DNA of 64,000 nucleotides from Brachypterus glaber (taxonomy: Eukaryota > Arthropoda > Insecta > Coleoptera > Kateretidae): the NCBI GenBank assembly GCA_958510825.1, contig OY294048.1, forward strand, positions 20,663,589 through 20,727,588, given 5' to 3'. Position 1 is the first letter of the stretch; the number at the start of each line of letters is the position of its first letter. Both the position numbers and the translations under genes were made by a program. The notes beneath the pieces were generated by a model. It searched no databases. It was not told where the DNA came from and saw only the letters and a list, made by a program, of their open reading frames with translations. This document shows positions 1 to 10,609 of the stretch, piece after piece.

Positions 1-30
1 TGGCATTAAATAAACCAAATTAAAGAATAT

Positions 31-745
31 AGACCAGGCGGTATCTGTTTTGAGATGGGTGAATCGTATACCATTCGATATTTTTGGATGAATGGGTCCA
101 GAATATCACTAAAAATGATAATTTCACTATGCGCATAAAATCAACCTTGTGCGTAACTTTTTATATAACAAAATGTTGAAAAATCGAGAAAAAATTCATG
201 TTTTTTCTCCTTTTCGTGCATATATCTCTGGAACTGCTCATTTCAGACAAATATTGAAAAGGAAAAAAAGTTTTGCAATTGAATTTTATATATAATGAAA
301 TTTGTTGCAAATCGAAAAAATAATAATTATTATTGAAAAAATAGTAAAAATCACAAAAAAGGGTTAGAAAAATCGAGTTTTTTTGGATTTTTTTCGGATA
401 CTTAAAGTATACGTAGGACCTTCAAAATTAGCACAAGAAAACTTTATGGTGTGCTAAATTATCACACAAAATTTCATCAAGATCGGTTTGATAGTTTTTG
501 CACAATAATTTTGCAATCCGGATTAAAAAAAAAATCAAATTTTCAAAATCATACAAAATTGAACATAAAGCCCTTAGATACTTGAAAATTTAAACACATA
601 TAGAAGAGAGTTCAAACTTTCAAATGATTTTCGAAAAATTAAAATCCGTTAATTAGGAGAGCCTAGGCACTTGTTTAAACATTTATCGAATTTTTGCGCT
701 TATAAACAATTAGAATAACTATGAATTTTCAATGAATTTGTTCTT

Positions 746-807
<62 letters not shown>

Positions 808-2278
808 AAAGTACTCAAAAAGATGCTTTCTTAAAAAAAATATGATGATTCGTTCAATAGTTTCTAAGTTATGATCGTTCAAATTTAACCGCTATTTGCA
901 CTTAAACTGAAACCTAGTGAGAGATGGACACCTGACGCAAAAAAAACTGTATATAGCATTTTTATATGGCTTAAAAAAGGCTTTTATTTGAAATACATTT
1001 TTTTAAAATCGTTTTAGAATTAAGTTATGCTAAAAAAACATTTTACTGATTTAAACCCTAATATCTCGAATACAATGTATTTTAGGAAAAAATTGTTTAT
1101 AACATTTTTTGAGCAATTTTAAAATATCTTTTATATAAGTGCTTAATTAATAACATACAATAATAATTAACTTAATTATAAAAGAACTATTAAATTACAA
1201 TAAGAAACGATATGAAAAAACTGCTAATCGATATCTTCTTTTTGTTGCTATTAGAACTCGCGATTTCAATTTCTAGTCAGACGGAGCAACCTCTCGTACA
1301 GTTTTCGTCGATTTCACGCGAACTTGAGTTTTTTTTAACTAACATTTTAACAAGGTCGCACATGATCGTAAGTATTGCAAATTAATGTCTGGTAAGTACT
1401 CGGAATAACAAAGGTAGTTGTCGAAAAAACAGCCCTTATGCCCTTGTAGTTTCAGTGTAAATGGCGGTCAAATTTGAACGATCATAACTTTGAAACTAAT
1501 GAACGAATCATCATAATTTTTTTTAAAGGAAGCGTATTTTTAAGTACTTTCAATATATATTAAAAAAAAAACAAATTCATCTAAAATTTATAAAGTTGTT
1601 CTAATTGTTTATAAGCGCAAAAATTCGGCCAATGTTTAAACAGCTGCGTAGGCTCTCCTAATTAACGGATTTTAATTTTTCAAACATCATTTGAAAGTTT
1701 AAGCTCTCTTCTATACGTGTTTAAATTTTCAAGTATCTAAGGGCTTTATGTTCAATTTTGTATGATTTTGAAAATTTGCATTTTTTTTTTTAATCCGGAT
1801 TGCAAAAACTATCAGGCCGATTTTGATGAAATTTGGTGTGATGATTTAGCATACCATGAAATTTTCTTGTGCCAATTTTGAAGGTCCTACGTATACTTTA
1901 AGTATCCGAAAAAAAAATCCCGAAATAACTCGATTTTTCTAACCCTTTTTTGTGATTTTTACTATTTTTTCAATAATAATTATTATTTTTTCAATTTGCA
2001 ACCAATTTCATTATATATAAAATTCAATTGCAAAACTTTTTTTTATTTTTCAATATTTGTCTGAAATGAACATTTCCAGAGATATATGCACGAAAAGGAG
2101 AAAAAACATTCTCGATTTTGCAACATTTTGTTATATAAAAAGTTACGCACAGGGTTGATTTTATGCGCATAGTGAAATTATTATTTTTAGTGATATTCTG
2201 GACCCATTCATCCAAAAATATCGAATGGTATACGATTTACCCAAACATGGGTGTTTTATAACAGATACCGCCTGGTCT
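31..2278. mobile_element. Foldback element with about 850-bp inverted arms
   Basis: The left arm (31-913) and right arm (about 1448-2278) are reverse complements over almost their whole length. A spacer of about 535 bp without a convincing ORF separates them. The tips read AGACCAGGCGGTAT and ATACCGCCTGGTCT. They are flanked by AATAT at 26-30 and again at 2279-2283, a candidate 5-bp target duplication. The left arm carries a (TA)n expansion (752-805) that is nearly absent from the right arm, so it arose after the arms formed. No transposase is visible, so this is a non-autonomous DNA element. The superfamily cannot be assigned from a 5-bp duplication alone. Confidence 0.85.
752..805. repeat. 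(TA)n microsatellite
   Basis: This is an uninterrupted TA dinucleotide tract of about 27 units inside the left arm of the foldback element. The homologous place in the right arm (about 1552-1561) has only a few units. Confidence 0.97.
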
Positions 2279-2283
2279 AATAT

Positions 2284-3676
2284 GCCTGTAAAAATATTAA
2301 GATAAGTAATAAAACAAGTTATATCATTTTGCGCTGAAAAAAATGTAAAAGTAGGTTTGACATGTTATAAATCGTTATAAAATAATCTTCCGAATTACAC
2401 ATGATTCTTCGAATTATAGGGAAAAATTCACAGTTTTAATTCAAATTTGCTGTCAAAGGAAATAATTACTAAAGGGCGATGCCCCTGTCGTAATTATTTA
2501 CAGACAGCAAATTTTCATGAAAATAGTAAATTTTTCCCGTATAATTTCCAGCCTCTTGTGTAATTATATATAAGAATTTTCTAAAATAATTGTGGTAATA
2601 ATATTACATATCATGCTTTTGTGTGGGTAGCTGTTTACTGTGTATAATTACAGCTTAAGTATAGATAAATACATAAAAAAGGATTTCATGAATTTTTAGC
2701 CAATGATTCCTTTTATTATCAGTGGCGTTTTGGCTCACGGGGGCAATTATAGTATATGCCCCCAGCAAGTAATTTCTTCCCCCTAGGTGGACCACCTAAG
2801 ATGATTTAAAACATATGCATAATTTAAGAAAATAAATATAAAACAGGTAACAGTATTTTTTTATAGCAGCTTATAAAAAAAATACCTAAAAAACAAAAAA
2901 ATATACTATTTTATTATTATTGTCATTATTTAAAATTATTATATTGATTAAAAGATTAAGTATTACAAAAATACCAGTACCTATAAATGAATAATCTAGA
3001 TACAGTTTTGCTTATGTTCGAACGTGGATGCGTCAACCTCAAAATCAATTCAAGTTTACCTTGGTCTCTTGTAGGTTTTGTTTGTTTTCTTAGATTAGAC
3101 TTTGACAGCAAAGGCGTAGATAAGAGTGGGTAATGGGGGTAACTACCCCCCACAGAACAAAAAGATTTGTTTTTGTATCCTATAAAAAATATCAATTTAT
3201 ATTTTCAAATAAAATAAGAGGTATAGTGATATAGATAGTATCTATCTTAGAATAATATAATAATTATTAAAACATGTAAAAATTTACCTTTTTTTTCATT
3301 TTTAATCCCGGTCCACGATCTTGGTATTAACCCCTTCCCGCAGAAAAAACATCTACGCCCTTGTAACAAGAGCCTTGTTTGACAGTTAAAGTTAGTTACG
3401 TTTTGTTTATTCAAATTATCTGTTATCTCATCAATATTAAAACTAATTTTAATTCAAAATTATCCTAACAAATAAAAAAGTGGAAAAGTGGAAAAACATA
3501 TATCCAGAACAGAAAAATGTAACGGAAAAACGTTTAATAAAATATTTTGAAAAAAAATCATGATAGTTTTGATTTTTCACACGTGTATGATATTATTTTG
3601 CACGCGTATGAAATATGACATTTCTTACTATCTAAATCGTCGTTTTCATAGCTGATGGTAGAAAAATAAAATAAAC
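2284..3676. other. AT-rich intergenic or intronic sequence without recognised element
   Basis: This stretch would lie in the calpain intron that begins at 3680 on the minus strand. It contains short C-rich or G-rich patches (about 2745-2795 and 3125-3160) resembling debris of dispersed repeats, but no boundary, terminal repeat or coding exon could be defined. I looked for the next calpain exon on the minus strand and did not find it. Confidence 0.5.
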
Positions 3677-3680
3677 TTAC

Positions 3681-3936
3681 TTGGCATAGGCTTTTTCCAG
3701 TAATCCTGGCCAAAAGTAGTCAGAACTTTGTGACTGCAAAAAGGCCAATCTCCCGTGCACAGTGGGCATTCGATCGTCCACCAGCACTTCTGTCCATTCT
3801 CCACACCACCAGAGACGAAACCGAAACACCCCGGAGTAATTCTCGCCAGTGAATGATTGGTCCGCAGGCACCACCCTGTAGAATAGTCCTTTATTTAGGT
3901 ATAGGACTCCCAGACAGGAGACGAGCCACCGATCTC
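3681..3936 (-). CDS. CalpC: Calpain exon (protease core, Calpain-C-like, catalytic Cys replaced by Arg)
   Basis: This is an internal exon of 256 nt coding for about 84 residues of the calpain cysteine-protease (CysPc) core. It begins with GDRWLVSC, where active calpains have GDCW, so the nucleophilic cysteine is Arg. It continues through VVPADQSF, a WWCGEWTEVLVDDR segment (calpain FxxGxWxxVxIDDRLP motif), GRLAFLQS and FWPGLLEKAYAK (calpain FWxxLLEKAYAKL). The acceptor is a pyrimidine-rich tract plus AG at 3938-3937, and the donor is GTAAGT starting at 3680. The exon enters in phase 1 and leaves in phase 2. From family knowledge, Cys-to-Arg at this site is what I recall for the catalytically inactive insect Calpain-C, so a non-proteolytic role is likely; orthology is inferred. 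It pairs with the exon at 35274-35343. Confidence 0.93.
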
Positions 3937-4003
3937 CTGAAATTAAACAAAAATAATAAAAATATAAAGAAAAATGTAAAATTGTGAGAAAAATGCCAAT
4001 AGG

Positions 4004-4760
4004 TAATAAAAAATACGAAGTGGCTATTTGGACGTCAGACGTTACGTGACCTGATTCTTTGGTTTGTTTTGGTTTTTCGTTTGTTTGGTGTTTTTTTTAG
4101 GGGGGGGGCGTAGCTCTCCCATTTAAACGAGAAGAATACAATTCTGACGAAAAATATACATCTAAAGCTTTAAAAACCCTAAAAATCGACCAAAAAAAAT
4201 ACTGGACGTGGAAAGAGCTTCGTGGACGTCAGACGTCAAAATAGCCTGTTCTATGTGAACTCGCTAGTTTCATGTCCAACGTTACATGACCTAATTATTT
4301 GGTTTGGACTAATAAAAAATATGAAGTGGCTTTTTCGACTTCCGACGTTACATGACCAATTCTTTGGTTTGTTTTGGTTTTTCGTTTGTTTGGTGTTTTT
4401 TTTAGGGGGGGGCGTAGCTCTCCCATTTAAACGAGAAGAATACAATTCTGACGAAAAATATACATCTAAAGCTTTAAAAACCCTAAAAATCGACCAAAAA
4501 AAATACTGGACGTGGAAAGAGCTTCGTGGACGTCAGACGTCAAAATAGCCTGTTCTATGTGAACTCGCTATTTCACGTCCAACGTCACATGACCTAATTA
4601 TTTGGGTCATTTTGGTTTTTTCGTTTGTTTGGTGTTTTTGATGCTAATGGGGATGTAGCCTCCCTATTTAAACGAGGAGAATATAATTCTGACTAAAAAC
4701 ATATCTTAAAAGCTTTAAAAACCCTAAAAAAATACTGGACGTGGAAACACCTGCGTGGAC
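4004..4760. repeat. Tandem repeat, period about 306 bp, about 2.5 units
   Basis: Two nearly identical units start at about 4004 and 4310. They share a T/G-rich stretch ending in a G8-9 run, then a CGTAGCTCTCCC block, an AAAACCCTAAAAATCG block and a GGACGTCAGACGTC motif. A third, diverged and shortened unit runs from about 4600 to 4760. ORFs in the repeat on both strands follow the repeat period and carry no recognisable domain. Confidence 0.9.
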
Positions 4761-4996
4761 GCCGGAAGTCCAGATAGCCGCTTCCTAAAAAATATGTGTC
4801 TCAGATGAGTAAGAGGAAAATATTGAAGAAAAAAATGCTTTATTTTTTTTTCGTAAAAATTAAAATTAAAAAAAAAGCCTCCCACAATCTGGGACCCAGA
4901 TATTTACATAACTTGATAAATTAATTATGTGATTCTATCATAATTATGTCTTTTAAAATATATTGCCTATATATTGCCTGGATACTCAACCCGTCA

Positions 4997-5014
4997 CGAC
5001 GCGTCGACGCGTCG
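4997..5014. repeat. 18-bp perfect CpG-rich palindrome
   Basis: CGACGCGTCGACGCGTCG is a perfect palindrome with six CpG dinucleotides in an otherwise AT-rich setting. It has no obvious element around it. Confidence 0.7.
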
Positions 5015-5156
5015 ATTAGACAACAAACTTTTAAATAACTTTTTTAAAAGAGCATTTGCTTGAATAGGGGCATTGCCCTCCAACTTAATGATAACTATTT
5101 CTTATAAAATATAAAATTATGACAAAATGTTAAATTATGACAAACATTTAAATTTA

Positions 5157-5587
5157 CAGTCGGTCAAGTAAGAGCGAGGAGACACGTGTAGTTGGTAAGA
5201 GAGAAACCTCTTTTTTTTTCGGGGATATACTTTACTTCCTGACCGAAAATGCTTTGTACAGAGACTTTTTCTGAACCTTATTTTTAGTGACTTTTAAAAC
5301 ATGCATGCTGCATACGCATCACGGTTCGAAGCTGTCTTCCTATGTTTGCACCCGAAAGGTCCGAAAATGACGCCTACAGCGGCTGCAAAGTATATGGGAA
5401 GTCAAAGACATTCGTCAACAAGTGAGTGAAACGATCCTCAAAAACCATAAATGTTGACGATACCTGATCGTAGCTCAAAAGTAAAGGTGTCAGCTAAGCA
5501 CGAAAAAAAACTGTAATTAAATGTAAAAAAATAGTATAAATATATTTTAAATAAAAAATGCGAGACACGCTCTTACTTGACCGACTG
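5157..5587 (+). mobile_element. Tc1/mariner-type deletion derivative with transposase N-terminal remnant
   Basis: Perfect 20-bp terminal inverted repeats, CAGTCGGTCAAGTAAGAGCG at 5157-5176 and its complement at 5568-5587, are flanked by TA on each side. Total length is 431 bp. The interior around 5350-5470 reads, with one frameshift, as the start of a Tc1-like transposase: TPTAAAKYMG in one frame, then KSKTFVNK in the next. These resemble the N-terminal helix-turn-helix region. There is no DDE domain, so the copy is an internally deleted, non-autonomous element. Confidence 0.88.
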
Positions 5588-5589
5588 TA

Positions 5590-7187
5590 TTCAATAACAA
5601 CGTATAATTTTGCTAAAGACTCAAATAATCGATAAGACAACGAACTTTTAAACAACATTTATGTACTTTATTTCTCGGTTTAAATTCGGTTTGGACTTTA
5701 CAATATTTTACATTTTTATTATTATTATAGATTATATCATTATTTTCTTTTATTATTAATAAAAGGCGGATACTCCTGAGCTTCGATGCATCAGGTGATG
5801 CGTTGATAGTTAAACCAAAAATTACTCGCTACGTCCTTGAGGTATTATCATTGCTATATGAATATTTCTGCTAGTTTTAATCATATTAGCTCCTATTTGA
5901 TTTTTAAAAAAAATTATGATATAGGTATAGAAAGCCGGGAATAATTTTAATTAATATTTTTTTAATAAATAAAAAACAACTATAGTTATAGGTATAATAT
6001 ACCTGGTATATCAATAAGTAATTACTATTTTATGACTTATTTTAAAGCAAAAGTAATTAAACTTTCCACAGCAATAAATTATTTTTTTTAAGATGTTTAG
6101 GTATAAATATGTTAGTTATACTATTCTATTATACTCCTCGCAGCTTTACAGCAAGTAAGAGTACTATACGTGCATTTTACACAATTCCAAACAACTTTTT
6201 AAAAATTTCCGTCCGTGTGTTCGTCTAGATGCATGATTATTAACGAAATAAATAGTACCCTATTTAAAAATATTCATCCTAAAAACAAAAAGGTTATAGG
6301 GGCTAAACTTTGCAGTAAATTGAAAAAAAAAAGGAAATTTGTACAAAATAAAAAACATTTAAAAACAATTATAAATAGTAAAACTGGAATATCTATATAA
6401 TAAAATCGTACAATCGACCATATTTCAATTGTTAATCGGTCACTTTATCTTCCAAATAAATATTTATTCGGACCACTTGTTAATTAAAAGTTCTCTGTTT
6501 GATCAACTATTTGAGCCTTTACAAAAATATCTGAAACGCAAAAGCGTTTGAAAACTTTTATATTTTAGACGAACAGAATAGTGGAAATGGACTACACACA
6601 AAACGATAAGAAAAAATCCTAAAAGAAAAAGTTGTTAGCATGCAGAAAGTGGTAGGAAACCAAAATAAACTCCCACAACCTAAATTCGATGTAGACCTGT
6701 GTTAATAATAAAATATAATATTCCCATATCATTTTACTCTAAAGTAAGTTTATAATATATTCGTTACGTTCTAGAAACGCAAAAGAATCGTGTAAGTAAT
6801 TAAATTTATTACAATTATAACAACTCGGTACATTGTAAGTAGTTGTAGAGTAAAGTAGCCTAATTTCGCATAGCTTTTCTAATTCGCAAAAAAACACTTA
6901 GTTAAATAAAACTATTGCATAAATTCCAAGCACATTTACACCAAGTGATAGAAAGGCCTATGCATAGATCATATACATACATATGCTCTACCTAATTCAA
7001 AAAAGTTTAATGCTATGAGAAAGGCGTGTCGTCAACTTAGTTTTATTTTTTCATTCTGTAATTGACTAAATTTATATTTTAAGTTTTTAAGATTTTTTTT
7101 TCTATAGGAGCGCCGCGGAGCGCCGCTGCATAGACCTTCCTACCAATTGGAATTAAATTTAAAAAAGTAAGTGTTTAAAATAAAAAA
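5590..7187. other. AT-rich sequence, no element boundaries recognised
   Basis: No coding exon or terminal repeat was identified. A small CpG-rich block (about 7108-7125, GCGCCGCGGAGCGCCGC) stands out from the background. A short ORF at 6215-6400 is lysine- and asparagine-rich, as expected for random AT-rich sequence, and is not supported as a gene. Confidence 0.4.
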
Positions 7188-7523
7188 TTATTTAAAAACA
7201 AATTCAAATGCTTCTTCCCCGGCCAGTGCTGTAGTTAAGGCGATCGGTTCGGCAGAATACGACAGGAGATCTTCGGAGTGGCAACTCTCCGAAGAGAGGA
7301 GTTGCGTACCCTTGCCTGGACAGATATCGCGACCTTTATAAGGAGGTCCGGCAGGTTTAGGCAGGGAGTAGGGTAGATGTGTGGCTGGGACAGCTCGGGG
7401 CTGGCAAAAAGGGCCATAATGGCCTAGTTGCCTGGCTTGTAGCCTCCCCACCCTTACTACTACTACTACTACTAAGGCACGTATACAGGGAACTTTTTCA
7501 TTTATTATTTTAACCATTACCAT
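7188..7523 (-). CDS. Unidentified ORF in a GC-rich island
   Basis: An open frame of 111 codons coincides with a block of raised GC content (about 7200-7480). It includes a (TAC)n tract that encodes a run of valines. The Pro/Gly-rich protein has no motif I recognise. The isolated GC content and the ending in an AT-rich tail suggest a captured fragment, perhaps from a retrotransposon, rather than a host exon. A second frame (7235-7417) overlaps it. Confidence 0.25.
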   Translation of the reverse strand: MVMVKIINEKVPCIRALVVVVVVRVGRLQARQLGHYGPFCQPRAVPATHLPYSLPKPAGPPYKGRDICPGKGTQLLSSESCHSEDLLSYSAEPIALTTALAGEEAFEFVFK

Positions 7524-7627
7524 TCCAAATTTTCACCATTCACAACCAAAAATAATATTACTTTTCTTAATTATTTTCATAACAATTTTTTCCTCGAGAA
7601 AAAATGGGGAAAGTATTGGGTAATATG

Positions 7628-8415
7628 GGGCGCCGGACTTTACAGTGAAAAAATAACCGCGAAGACCATTACTGCCCAGTCCATTACAGCGATCGCCATT
7701 ACGGCGACAAGCCATTACCGCGCATGTCCTTTACCGAAGAAGACCATTACCGCGCAGTTCATTACCGCGAACGGTCTTTACCGGGTATGACTTTTACAGC
7801 GAGACTCGTTATTTTTATTTTATGTAAGGGTATTTTCCTTAATGGCAATTTGGTTGTAGTATTGGTTTTGGTTTGGATTTTTATTGATAAAGTCGAACGT
7901 TTACTAAATGTACCCATAAATCTGTGTTTGGGTTTTTTTATGTGTGTGTTTTTTTTTAATTTATATCGACTGATTTGTATAAATGGCTGATTAATAATCA
8001 GTTTAGTACGAGTCGTCATGTCGATCGAAATAATGAAAAGTGCTAGGGGCAAAGACCTAGCTGTATATAATCATTTCATATACAGGAAAGAAAAGACTGT
8101 AAAAAATAAAAAAAATTGTAAATGCGTAAATTACTACGTGCTTTGTTGCAAGGGGCGTTTGCATACTTCGGACGGAAATATTTTAAAGGAAACTAGTAGT
8201 GGCCACAACCCTGACCCAGCAGCTACATCAGTTAGAACTGTATAATTGTTTTCTGCAAAATATTTATTTTTTTTATTTAATATTTTTTTCTTCAAAAAAA
8301 AATTAAAATAATTATACGCGGTAAAGTCCATGTGCGGTATTGACCCCTTCGCTGTTATGCTTTCGCGGTAAAGTCTAGGCGCGGTAAAGACCATGCGCTT
8401 TAAAGTCCCCTACCC
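7628..8415 (+). mobile_element. Foldback/MULE-type element with 15-16-bp repeat arms
   Basis: An exact 9-bp direct repeat, GGTAATATG, occurs at 7619-7627 and 8416-8424, the size expected of MULE and Foldback insertions. The left arm (to about 7807) is made of about ten degenerate units of 15-16 bp ending CCATTAC and starting CGCG. The right arm (about 8305-8415) has the same unit in reverse (GCGGTAAAGNCCA), about six copies. The outermost tips match as GGGnnnGGACTTTA. The centre contains a FLYWCH-like frame (8018-8245). The element is 788 bp long and cannot encode a full transposase. Confidence 0.88.
8018..8245 (+). pseudogene. Decayed FLYWCH zinc-finger fragment of a MULE-type element
   Basis: This is a 75-codon frame inside the Foldback-type element. 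Residues about 15-68 follow the FLYWCH pattern: an aromatic beta strand (YNHFIYRKEK), a Cys region (CKCVNYY), CKGRLHT and a terminal GHNPDP. The Trp normally next to the first zinc Cys is missing (NCKC in place of YWKC), and the terminal H-x-H pair has lost one His, so zinc binding is probably gone. FLYWCH fingers are known DNA-binding modules of insect MULE transposases, which agrees with the 9-bp target duplication. It is probably a leftover of an autonomous parent. Confidence 0.72.
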
Positions 8416-8865
8416 GGTAATATGAATCACTTGCTAACTTAAAGGTAAACCTATTTTTAACATTACCCTGAACAGTTTCAAAATATAGATTTTTTTTTTC
8501 TTTTTTTAGATTTAAGTTTCAGTCAGACTAATTTTTTCCTTTTTTTATCTGTTAGTGAGTCTAATAACATCAATAAACGTTCATTTTAGAGTGGTTTTGA
8601 GTTTATTTTTTACTATAAATTTTTTAAAGAATAGGTCCTTCTCCCTGTAGTAGTAAATACTTTTTTTTTGATTTGCTTAACCCTGCTGAGGGTAGGTAGG
8701 TACTATACGAAAATAGGTGTATTTCCTCTACATATTTAAGTAATAAATACAATGATTTCGTTTTCATTGCAATCTTAAAAGAAATTAATATTAATAAGTA
8801 ATAAATTGAGCTTGTTATAACGATTTGTATTATTTTATACCTACTTGGAAAAATAGTATATTCTA

Positions 8866-9560
8866 TAACTAGTATGGAATAGAAAATATTCTGCGCGAAA
8901 AAGTTTGTCATACGAGCCGGTAGGCGAGTATGACGGTCCCGCGAGCGCGGAATGACTATTCCATACGTGTTGTAGACTATACTTATTCTTCGACTGCAAA
9001 TATGAAACAATGTATGGCTTTAAACTGCGGACAAGGTTAAAAACAATGTCTTTTGTGGCTCGACATTGTAAATGCAACAAAACCCATTTTTTTAAATAAA
9101 GCAATTAATGTTATTTAATAATTTTATCAAATCAGTAGTTAAAAACGATTTTTATTTAATTTTAGCACATATTTACAATCTATAATGCAAAAATTTAAGG
9201 ATGTCAGATTATTGTGACATATATCAGGTTTAAATATTTAACAATAGATGGAGCAGTTTTATTTTTTTGAACTAAATTGATAAAAAACTGGTCAAATATT
9301 AAGAAAAACTAATAAACTTTATGTAATTTTAACGCAAAACTTTAAATTGCATTAAATTATTCAATATTCCATGGTAAAATATATATACTTTTGCTAATTT
9401 TGCTACAGTTTTCTTTACTTTTATAAACAAGAGATGGCATTACATGTGCTCATTCTAACACTTGATACGGAATATTCATACCATATCTAGAGCTAGAATG
9501 GATTCATTCTATGTTTGAAAAGTGTGTGTATTTGCTTACATTATAAAGCAGTCGTAGAAA
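8866..9560 (+). repeat. Dispersed repeat family A, copy 1
   Basis: The copy is collinear with 48885-49575 and partly with the complement of 44995-45200. It begins with an imperfect hairpin: TATGGAATAG at about 8874 pairs with CTATTCCATA near 8965, and the loop contains CATACGAGCC and GGCGAGTATG. The rest is AT-rich and ends around GTGTGTGTATTTGCTTAC. No coding capacity was recognised. The class is unknown; a non-autonomous element is likely. Confidence 0.8.
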
Positions 9561-9784
9561 AAATATTTATATGTGCAAAATTTATATATGCAAAAAGTGT
9601 GCTTTTGGTCTTTACTGTAACAACCAAGGGCGGATCCAGGAATCTTGGGGGGACCGAAAAAATCCAGGTCTGGGTGGTTTTGAGGTGGCGGGGGGGTTAC
9701 TAATAAAACAGGGCCGCAGAATCGTGCTGGACTTTTTCATTACTCTACAATTAAAGACATTAATACTATCAATTAAAAAGTAAT

Positions 9785-10135
9785 GGGAAAACCCCTATCC
9801 AAAACCTATAAATATCTACATGTTTTATAGAAAACTTCTTATGTAATCCTATAAAATTGTTTTATAGATCGAAGTAGGATTTTTTTTATGAATTGTGTAG
9901 GTATCTATAGGTTTTGACAGGTCTAGTAAAATCTCTGTCCAAAAACATGTGAAAACTTATAGATACTTACACGTTTCACAGAGATTTTCCTACTAAAAAT
10001 TTCCAGTAGGTCTGAGAAAATATCTGTTCAAAAACATAAGAAAACTTATAGATTTTTCTACTTAAACTTATAAAACAATTGAATAGGTTTATGCATAGGG
10101 ATTTTCCAATAGGTCTCTATAATAGGTCATTTTTA
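9785..10135. repeat. Degenerate tandem repeat, period roughly 85-90 bp
   Basis: Blocks of the form AGGTCTnnnAAAATnTCTGT, then AAAACATnnGAAAACTTATAGAT, recur at about 9922 and 10008. More diverged relatives occur at about 9790 and 10090, some in reverse orientation (CTATAGGTTTT). Confidence 0.65.
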
Positions 10136-10609
10136 ACTGAGAAAGCGGATATGGTCACTACACCACTTGGTTTGGTTTGGACTTTCGCAAAAACCTAGGG
10201 GTGACAACTCAACTGTGTCATCATAATTGTTTGAAATCCTCCCCTCCCCTTGATTTTATCGTTAAAAAACAACACTTAATTCTATATACCTGATTTAATA
10301 GCCCTTGGAATGTAGATTTAATGATATAAAAATATAATTTTTGAAAATTTTGTACTTTTTGTACCTTTTGATACTTTAAAATAAAATCAACAAACTAATG
10401 ATTTATTTCATAAAATTAATTTTTATAACTGTTTAAACTAATCATTTTTCATTAATCAATTTTATGCTGATTAATATTCGACAGGTATATTATCCCGATA
10501 CTCTTATTCCAAAATACGATAACTCTAAAATAAATTAGTTTTCTTTTACTTTCCTAAGGTCTTGTGCTAGTAAGAAAATTTTAAAAATAGTTTTTTTTGC
10601 GTTTCTTCA

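Noticed and set aside
4222..4548. 108-codon ORF and the opposing 64-codon ORF
   Set aside because: Both follow the 306-bp tandem repeat and contain no domain.
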